From Gammaproteobacteria bacterium (GTDB lineage Bacteria > Pseudomonadota > Gammaproteobacteria > Acidiferrobacterales > SZUA-150), in contig JAOUNW010000079.1 in NCBI GenBank assembly GCA_029880755.1, positions 1-9,774 on the forward strand: DNA of 9,774 nucleotides. The letters are read 5' to 3'. The position numbers and the translations under genes were made by a program. The notes beneath the pieces are model-generated. The model was not told where the DNA came from, did not search any database, and saw nothing but the letters and a program-made list of their open reading frames with translations. How positions within the stretch are numbered: position 1 is the stretch's first letter; each line of letters opens with the position of its first letter. Below are positions 5,520 to 9,774 of the stretch, piece after piece.

Positions 5520-7493
5520 TTAGATAACCCTGATATCCCCGCCATCCACAGGCACCTGTGCAGCGGTAGTCTTGGCAAACAATGGTCCGCACATTTCTGC
5601 CGCCAGTTCCGCCACATCCCTGCTGGTCACTTCAGTTTCCATAATATTACGCTTTTTGTATTCCTCAACAGTGATCCCATAGGACTTTGCCCGTGACTCC
5701 ATCACTTCCCGGGTCCACAAAGCAGTGTCAAAAACTGCATTGGGATGAATCGTGTTTATCCTAATACGACTTGCGCCCCACTCCAGGGCAGCGACACGCA
5801 TTAGCTGATTTAACGCAGCCTTCGACGCCGAATAGGCCGCTGCACCCGGACCTGGGGCTGGTACATTCTTCGACCCAATAATCACTACACGACCACCTTG
5901 AGGCGAAAGCATAAGTAAAGGATAGCTTAGTTTCATCAGGGTCAAATTAGCTGTCAGATTAATATCGAACACCTTATGCCACTCATCCAAATCCATCTCC
6001 CCAATACTTTTCGCCTGAGGAAAAACTCCGGCATTAAGCACCAACATATCCAACCCACCAAATCGGCGAACCGCCAGCTCTACCGCCCTAGACAACGCAA
6101 GACCGTCCGTCACATCACATTCGATACCAAGAAACCCCGCCTGTTTGAACAGGCCCGCAATTGACGGATTTATATCAATACCGACAACCGCCGCGCCTCT
6201 CTTTAGAAAAGACTCCACACAGGCCTTGCCGATACCCGAAGCTGCTCCCGTCACCCAGGCTATCTCACCGGTGAATGCCGGTGAACCGCCGGTCTTTTTT
6301 AACTTGGCCTGCTCCAGATCCCAGTATTCCATATCAAAAATATCCTTCGCCGGCAGTGCCCGGTATTCCTCCAAAAGGCTGGCACGGGAAATAATATCTA
6401 TGGTGTGCTCATATAAGTCCTGCACGACTAAAGCATCTTTGGCGTTACGGCCAACACTACACATCCCCAGTTCCGGATCCAGAATTACTCTTGGAGCAGG
6501 ATCAAGCATCGTTTTTGTCTCATTGGCCTGCGGCGCATAAGTGGCGAAATAGTCCCGATAGTCTTTGGCATAACATTTTATATCCCGCCCGAGCATAGGC
6601 ACCCGTTTTGTGCGTATAACATGGTCCGGTGTAGCCGGCCCTTGTTGAGAGACCTGGTGGATATCCGACCGCCTTGCGAAAACCAACGCGGAGATATCCC
6701 GACTGTTGGTTACTATTACCGGGGACCCAGTGACCTCAGAAATATCGCGCCTTAGCTGAGATAGCGCAGCCTTAATCTCTGATGAATCGTAATCGGGTAT
6801 CGACTCCTCAATTTTCCATGCGCCCCTGGCCTTTAAGAATTCTTCTGCTCGAGTAACCAGATCAATCATTCTTTCGTAAGATTCCCGGGCGGAGTTACCA
6901 AAAGAAAAAAGACCGTGATTCATCAAAACCATGCCCGATGTCTCCTGTTTGAGATACTTAGCCAGATACTCGGCGCAAACTCTGGCCAAATCAAAACCTG
7001 GCATGACGTAGGGCACCACTATGACAGAATCACCATAAACCTCATGAATAAATTTCTCACCGCTAGGAGTATTGGTAATTGTTACCAGCGCATCCGCATG
7101 AGTGTGATCCACGAACGAGAAAGGAATCAAGGCGTGAAGTATGGTCTCAACGGAAGGTGACGGCGCCGTAGCCACTACGGTATTCGTCCTGAGTTCATTG
7201 ACCATTTGCGGGTCTGACAATTTTTCCAATTTTGCCAAGTTTAACAACGGCTCCAGGCGTACCGGCGAAAACCCATCTCGCTCAATAGTCTCCAGATCCC
7301 AACCGCTGCCTTTGATATAGAGTCTTGTCTCGTCTTTACCGAATATGTCCTTTTCGGTAATTTTCACCGATGTATTACCACCCCCATGCAATACCAATGT
7401 TTTATCTCGACCCAATAGACGGGAAGTGTACACACGAAAATCCAGCTCATCGGAGAGGGATTTAGTATCATTATCATTCCAGAGACTTTTCAT
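5520..7493 (-). CDS. Bifunctional class II aldolase / short-chain dehydrogenase
   Basis: 657-residue fusion expected to cleave a (phospho)sugar-like substrate and oxidise or reduce an aldehyde, alcohol or sugar. The N-terminal class II aldolase/adducin domain has HGGGNTS (36-42), HTHAD (130-134) and NHG (192-194), giving zinc-ligand histidines 130, 132 and 193. A linker (about 235-400) includes QQGPATPDHVIRTK. The C-terminal dehydrogenase has the nucleotide motif TGAASGIG (415-422), Asp440 after the second strand (favours NAD), NAG (487-489), and catalytic Ser541, Tyr554 and Lys558 in YSASK. The architecture matches rhamnulose-1-phosphate aldolase/lactaldehyde dehydrogenase fusions such as Bacillus YuxG, but no rhamnose genes are nearby, so the substrate is open. 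The ATG start has no convincing Shine-Dalgarno. It is probably the first gene of a unit with the cNMP/rhodanese gene. Confidence 0.93.
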   Translation of the reverse strand: MKSLWNDNDTKSLSDELDFRVYTSRLLGRDKTLVLHGGGNTSVKITEKDIFGKDETRLYIKGSGWDLETIERDGFSPVRLEPLLNLAKLEKLSDPQMVNELRTNTVVATAPSPSVETILHALIPFSFVDHTHADALVTITNTPSGEKFIHEVYGDSVIVVPYVMPGFDLARVCAEYLAKYLKQETSGMVLMNHGLFSFGNSARESYERMIDLVTRAEEFLKARGAWKIEESIPDYDSSEIKAALSQLRRDISEVTGSPVIVTNSRDISALVFARRSDIHQVSQQGPATPDHVIRTKRVPMLGRDIKCYAKDYRDYFATYAPQANETKTMLDPAPRVILDPELGMCSVGRNAKDALVVQDLYEHTIDIISRASLLEEYRALPAKDIFDMEYWDLEQAKLKKTGGSPAFTGEIAWVTGAASGIGKACVESFLKRGAAVVGIDINPSIAGLFKQAGFLGIECDVTDGLALSRAVELAVRRFGGLDMLVLNAGVFPQAKSIGEMDLDEWHKVFDINLTANLTLMKLSYPLLMLSPQGGRVVIIGSKNVPAPGPGAAAYSASKAALNQLMRVAALEWGASRIRINTIHPNAVFDTALWTREVMESRAKSYGITVEEYKKRNIMETEVTSRDVAELAAEMCGPLFAKTTAAQVPVDGGDIRVI

Positions 7494-7567
7494 AACAGAT
7501 TATTTGTATGGCCTAAAATCTCAACTCAGCTGAAGTTTACAGGTCTGGCGTAAATGCTCCATTGTTC

Positions 7568-8050
7568 TTAATCCTTTGCTTTGACCAATCCTTCTTCTAT
7601 GGCAGCGATCACTGCCTGTGTAAGTTCTTTGGCTATTTCCCTTGCCTTGCTACGCCGGGCCACATAATCCGGTCGAACAAAAAGCACGGTGGTCACACCT
7701 TTCTTATGGATCAGCGATATATGCAAAGGACACAGCGCCAGCATATCGGGATCGGCATTGCTTACACTGTTAGCATACCAGGCATTACAAAACACCATAC
7801 TTCGAATACGCTCAAGTTTGTTTTGGTTATAATCCTCGCCCCAGCGTTCAGCAAAACCCTTCAGATTTTCACCAACATCCGGCTCCAGCACGACAAAAAA
7901 ACGGTGCTTTTCCAATGAGGCCAGAACTTCCTTGTAAACAACGTCGTAATCCTGGTTGACACTATTCTTATAAACCGCTGAATCCGCCTGAACACTTGGA
8001 GTAATCAAAAACACTGCAGTCATAATCAGAAACAGAGAGAATCGGCTCAT
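7568..8050 (-). CDS. Secreted DUF302-family protein
   Basis: 160 residues. Residues 1-22 form a signal peptide (hydrophobic FSLFLIMTAVFLI, then S-V-Q-A before Asp23), so the mature protein of about 138 residues is exported, probably to the periplasm. The body fits the DUF302 pattern as I know it: an early helix (YKEVLASLEKHRFFVV), a central MVFCNAWYAN segment, an ALCPLHISLI strand, and TTVLFVRPDYVA. Cys88 and Cys107 are the only cysteines of the mature part and could pair. No biochemical role for DUF302 is established that I can cite. The start is firm: AGGAGGT lies four bases upstream. Divergent from the two-span membrane gene across 163 bases containing an FNR-type box, so expression probably responds to oxygen. 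A 74-base gap separates it from the downstream aldolase-dehydrogenase, with no clear terminator. Confidence 0.85.
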   Translation of the reverse strand: MSRFSLFLIMTAVFLITPSVQADSAVYKNSVNQDYDVVYKEVLASLEKHRFFVVLEPDVGENLKGFAERWGEDYNQNKLERIRSMVFCNAWYANSVSNADPDMLALCPLHISLIHKKGVTTVLFVRPDYVARRSKAREIAKELTQAVIAAIEEGLVKAKD

Positions 8051-8055
8051 ATTTA

Positions 8056-8062
8056 CCTCCTA
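8056..8062 (-). promoter_or_regulatory. Consensus ribosome binding site of the DUF302 gene
   Basis: On the minus strand AGGAGGT is followed by AAAT and ATG. This fixes the start of the DUF302 gene and suggests efficient translation. Confidence 0.8.
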
Positions 8063-8095
8063 AAAAGCCTGATCGCCAGGTATCAATAACGGAAT

Positions 8096-8114
8096 GATAA
8101 TAATTATTATTAAT
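8096..8114. promoter_or_regulatory. A/T-rich element resembling a Fur box (weak)
   Basis: By hand alignment, 14 of 19 bases match the classic Fur consensus, and GATAAT-A-ATTATT is close to the 6-1-6 form. Such A/T runs can match by chance. The stretch also supplies the likely -10 of the DUF302 promoter, for instance AATAAT on the minus strand at 8111-8106. Treat as a possibility only. Confidence 0.2.
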
Positions 8115-8130
8115 AATCAATGAGATATAT

Positions 8131-8148
8131 AATTGATATAGATCAATT
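8131..8148. promoter_or_regulatory. FNR/ANR-type binding site between divergent genes
   Basis: AATTGATATAGATCAATT is an 18-base palindrome with seven-base arms and contains TTGAT-N4-ATCAA exactly (8133-8146), the consensus for FNR/ANR oxygen-sensing activators. Its centre is 8139.5. On the plus strand CATAAA at 8167-8172 would place a start near 8179-8181, about 41 bases from the centre. On the minus strand AATAAT at 8111-8106 would place a start near 8099, again about 41 bases away. This is the class II activation distance in both directions, so one site may drive both genes under low oxygen. The Crp core TGTGA is absent. Confidence 0.75.
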
Positions 8149-8166
8149 CGTGGTATATTAGTTTTT

Positions 8167-8172
8167 CATAAA
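8167..8172 (+). promoter_or_regulatory. Possible -10 element of the two-span membrane protein gene
   Basis: CATAAA matches four of six bases of TATAAT. It is named because its distance from the FNR-type site is right for an activator that overlaps the -35 region, where a good -35 hexamer is not needed. Confidence 0.35.
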
Positions 8173-8213
8173 CTACTAACTCTTTTGAAACAACCAGCAA
8201 AAAAGGTGTAGCA

Positions 8214-8465
8214 ATGACTCAATTACTAAAACAAAAGCCCTGCTTATTTCGACTAATTCTGAAAGGCAATATCCTGCTGGGCTTACTACTGTTTGTGGCA
8301 GCGGTTTACCTGACACTTACTGGCCAATACGAAAATTTGGCGATGCGTCAACAGACCGAATCCCTTCTTAACGTACTGGCGATTGGCTCATTGTTGTACG
8401 TAGTAGCATTCTGGTATCTGGCTGTCTTTACCAAACCGTTTTTTGCCTGCAAGACTGGCGCCTAG
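8214..8465 (+). CDS. Small two-span membrane protein, uncharacterised
   Basis: 83 residues; I do not recognise the family. A basic N-terminus (KQK, R, K) leads into a first hydrophobic segment at about residues 17-36 (NILLGLLLFVAAVYL). A polar loop follows (TGQYENLAMRQQTES), then a second segment at about 50-72 (LLNVLAIGSLLYVVAFWYLAVF) and a short tail with one cysteine. Both ends should face the cytoplasm. The start has AAGGTG five bases upstream. Transcription probably begins from the FNR-site promoter and ends at the hairpin at 8490-8524, making this a single-gene unit. Divergence from an exported DUF302 protein with shared regulation suggests a linked envelope function under low oxygen (inference). 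Confidence 0.72.
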   Translation: MTQLLKQKPCLFRLILKGNILLGLLLFVAAVYLTLTGQYENLAMRQQTESLLNVLAIGSLLYVVAFWYLAVFTKPFFACKTGA

Positions 8466-8489
8466 TTACTTCCAATCCTGGCTTTACGT

Positions 8490-8524
8490 AAAAAGGGGTC
8501 ATTTAATCGATCCCTTTTTTATTT
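8490..8524. terminator. Bidirectional intrinsic terminator
   Basis: AAAAAGGGGTC pairs with GATCCCTTTTT (11 base pairs, one G-T) around the loop ATTTAATC. The run of A before and T after lets it work in both directions: it ends the plus-strand membrane protein gene (stop at 8465) and the convergent nitroreductase gene (stop at 8530). Confidence 0.82.
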
Positions 8525-8529
8525 TCGAT

Positions 8530-9195
8530 TTAGTCATACCATTTCAAAAAATCGTTTACCGACATACGCTCGGTGCGATACTGATTAATGGGCGCCTGAT
8601 CATCAGGATAACCCAGAGACATACCACAAACCAGTATCCAATCTTCTGGCACATCAAGCTCCTTTTTCACGATATCCGGATAGTCAGCCAATGACGCCTG
8701 TGGACAGGTTCCCAAGCCCAGTTCTTTTGCCGCCAACATCACCGTCTGTAAAAATATGCCCATGTCTATCCATGCTCCATGACCGGTATTTTTACCCATA
8801 AAAAAGAATAGGCCAATCGGCGCACCGAAGAATCGATAATTTTCATTCCATATCTGTCTACGCCTTTCTGTATCATCCCGCTTTATTCCTATAGCATTAT
8901 ATAAAGCCATACCACAACGAAATCTCCGGGATCGATAGGGCTCCACCCATTTGTTAGGGTAATAAGGGAAATTGGGATGTGGGCCAACCCCGGATTCAAC
9001 AGCCTGAATAACTTGATCGCTGATTCTCTGTTTTCGATCTCCGGAAACTACTGCCACATACCATGGCTGAAGATTCGCCGCTGAGGGCGCCCAGCGAACG
9101 GTCTCAAATAATTGCGCAATAGTTTCACGGCTGACAGGTTTATCAAGAAATGCGCGAACTGAAATCCGCTCTCGTACCGCAACTTCTATATTCAT
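8530..9195 (-). CDS. Nitroreductase-family FMN oxidoreductase
   Basis: 221 residues, cytoplasmic, the usual length for this family. It should use NAD(P)H and bound FMN to reduce nitroaromatics, quinones or related acceptors, normally as a homodimer. Visible motifs: the FMN phosphate-binding RERISVRAF (Arg10, Ser12, Arg14), WAPSAANLQPW (35-45) near the flavin, a central DMGIFLQTVMLAAKELGLGTCPQAS (about 144-168, dimer helix and flavin contact), and the late GMSLGYPDD (191-199). The substrate cannot be told; some relatives are azoreductases or dehalogenases. The ATG has only a weak GGA upstream, with a G-run further out. It stands alone, with 158 bases to the next gene upstream and a terminator directly after it. 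Confidence 0.92.
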   Translation of the reverse strand: MNIEVAVRERISVRAFLDKPVSRETIAQLFETVRWAPSAANLQPWYVAVVSGDRKQRISDQVIQAVESGVGPHPNFPYYPNKWVEPYRSRRFRCGMALYNAIGIKRDDTERRRQIWNENYRFFGAPIGLFFFMGKNTGHGAWIDMGIFLQTVMLAAKELGLGTCPQASLADYPDIVKKELDVPEDWILVCGMSLGYPDDQAPINQYRTERMSVNDFLKWYD

Positions 9196-9353
9196 TCCAG
9201 AGCCCCCGAGTTTCTGCGCCAGTCTATCAAATAAAGTTACTTATGATATTAAGGATATGCCAGGAGGTAAAATCTCACTTAATCTGTAAGATCACTATTC
9301 TGATGAGCAATTCGACTATAGATAAAGGTGTATGCTGCCAAAAATACGGGGGG

Positions 9354-9774
9354 TCAATAGTATTGGCCAGCTATTTGATGAGACGGATCGTTTATTGCAG
9401 GTTGCAAGATATCACTGATTTCATTGGCAACCCGCAGTCTGGCCTCCACTAATGCCGCTCGAATACTGTCCTGATTGATAACTTTGGGATACAGACGCTG
9501 ATTCAGCGCCAGACGCCTGGAATATTTACAGGCAAATTTCTCCAGCTCGTTGCGAATATCATCAGATATGCCCTGAAGCAGCAGCAGCCATGGCGCCTGC
9601 CAGGAAATAAATTCCTGAATAATATTTGTCATTTGGCTATCAACCCAATCTCTACGCAAAAGCAACCCGGGGAAATCCTCCAAGGATACAATTCCTGCAC
9701 CCATTACCGGTTTTCCTGACAATGGCGATACCGCTACCCCGCTCCCATCAGCTCGCCTGAAGAACCATTGCAAC
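9354..9774 (-). CDS. Unrecognised protein, 3' part only
   Basis: The frame is open through the right edge, so the start is outside; the TTG at 9773 is not a supported start. About 139 residues are visible. They begin with WFFRRADGSGVAVSP, then a glycine-rich turn (GKPVMGAGIVSLEDFPG) and mostly helical sequence with a tryptophan-rich patch (FISWQAPWLLLLQGI). A charged helix (DDIRNELEKF) and RLRVANEISDILQ lie near the end. There is no membrane span or known motif in this part, and I cannot assign a family. Coding character is supported by the unbroken frame and ordinary amino-acid make-up. Confidence 0.6.
   Translation of the reverse strand, partial: LQWFFRRADGSGVAVSPLSGKPVMGAGIVSLEDFPGLLLRRDWVDSQMTNIIQEFISWQAPWLLLLQGISDDIRNELEKFACKYSRRLALNQRLYPKVINQDSIRAALVEARLRVANEISDILQPAINDPSHQIAGQYY

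Noticed and set aside
5489..5617. 43-codon N-terminal extension of the cNMP/rhodanese gene
   Set aside because: Most of it overlaps the aldolase-dehydrogenase 3' end, the residues look out of frame (many Cys, Trp, Arg), and a Shine-Dalgarno GGAGA precedes the ATG at 5488.
6145..6540. Plus-strand open frame of 131 codons inside the aldolase-dehydrogenase gene
   Set aside because: It is antisense to well-conserved coding sequence containing the dehydrogenase nucleotide motif and resembles no family.
7494..7567. Possible terminator between the DUF302 gene and the aldolase-dehydrogenase
   Set aside because: The only dyad is a short one around CAGCTG with no proper T-run, so it was not called.
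7562..7918. Plus-strand open frame of 118 codons opposite the DUF302 gene
   Set aside because: The minus strand has a signal peptide, a family pattern and a consensus ribosome binding site; this frame has none.
8133..8146. Reading the palindrome as a Crp site
   Set aside because: The Crp core TGTGA-N6-TCACA is absent, while TTGAT-N4-ATCAA matches FNR/ANR exactly.
9243..9452. Plus-strand frame of 69 codons antisense to the right-edge gene
   Set aside because: Its AGGAGGT (9262-9268) is inside the frame rather than before a start, and most of it mirrors a longer minus-strand coding frame.

Overview
The window looks like chromosome of a gammaproteobacterium with moderate G+C. This rests on a TrhP/YegQ protein that closely follows the E. 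coli type, an MsrA of the E. coli length class, an exact FNR/ANR-type site, and a bifunctional class II aldolase/short-chain dehydrogenase of a kind I associate with gammaproteobacteria. Lineage is inferred from these families only; there is no rRNA gene. I see no tRNA, insertion sequence, phage gene, CRISPR array or long repeat.

Layout. (1) Bases 1-1218, plus strand: the 3' part of a c-di-GMP protein with intact GGDEF and EAL domains, open at the left edge. (2) Bases 1233-4034, minus strand: a tight four-gene cluster running from a small uncharacterised protein to trhP (U32 family, tRNA hydroxylation), then a secreted TlpA/ResA-like thioredoxin overlapping trhP by 8 bases, then msrA. It converges on the GGDEF-EAL gene with only 14 bases between the stops. 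(3) Bases 4187-4410, plus strand: a self-contained mini-gene, with a consensus ribosome binding site, a 32-residue single-span membrane peptide and a strong intrinsic terminator. (4) Bases 4448-7493, minus strand: a two-gene unit, a 657-residue aldolase-dehydrogenase fusion followed 31 bases later by a protein with two cyclic-nucleotide-binding folds and a rhodanese domain. (5) Bases 7568-8465: a divergent pair, a secreted DUF302 protein (minus) and a two-span membrane protein (plus), around one perfect FNR/ANR box. (6) Bases 8490-9774: a bidirectional terminator, a nitroreductase (minus), and the 3' part of an unrecognised minus-strand gene cut by the right edge.

Working together. Much of the window concerns redox state and signalling. 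MsrA repairs oxidised methionine, the TlpA-like protein handles thiols outside the cytoplasm, and TrhP makes a wobble-uridine hydroxylation thought to need an iron-sulfur cluster. The rhodanese protein and the nitroreductase are further redox or sulfur functions, and the DUF302/membrane-protein pair is probably switched by oxygen. These links come from gene order and families, not proof. The best candidates for undescribed biology are the 32-residue membrane peptide, the FNR-box divergent pair, and the pairing of the aldolase-dehydrogenase with the cNMP/rhodanese protein.
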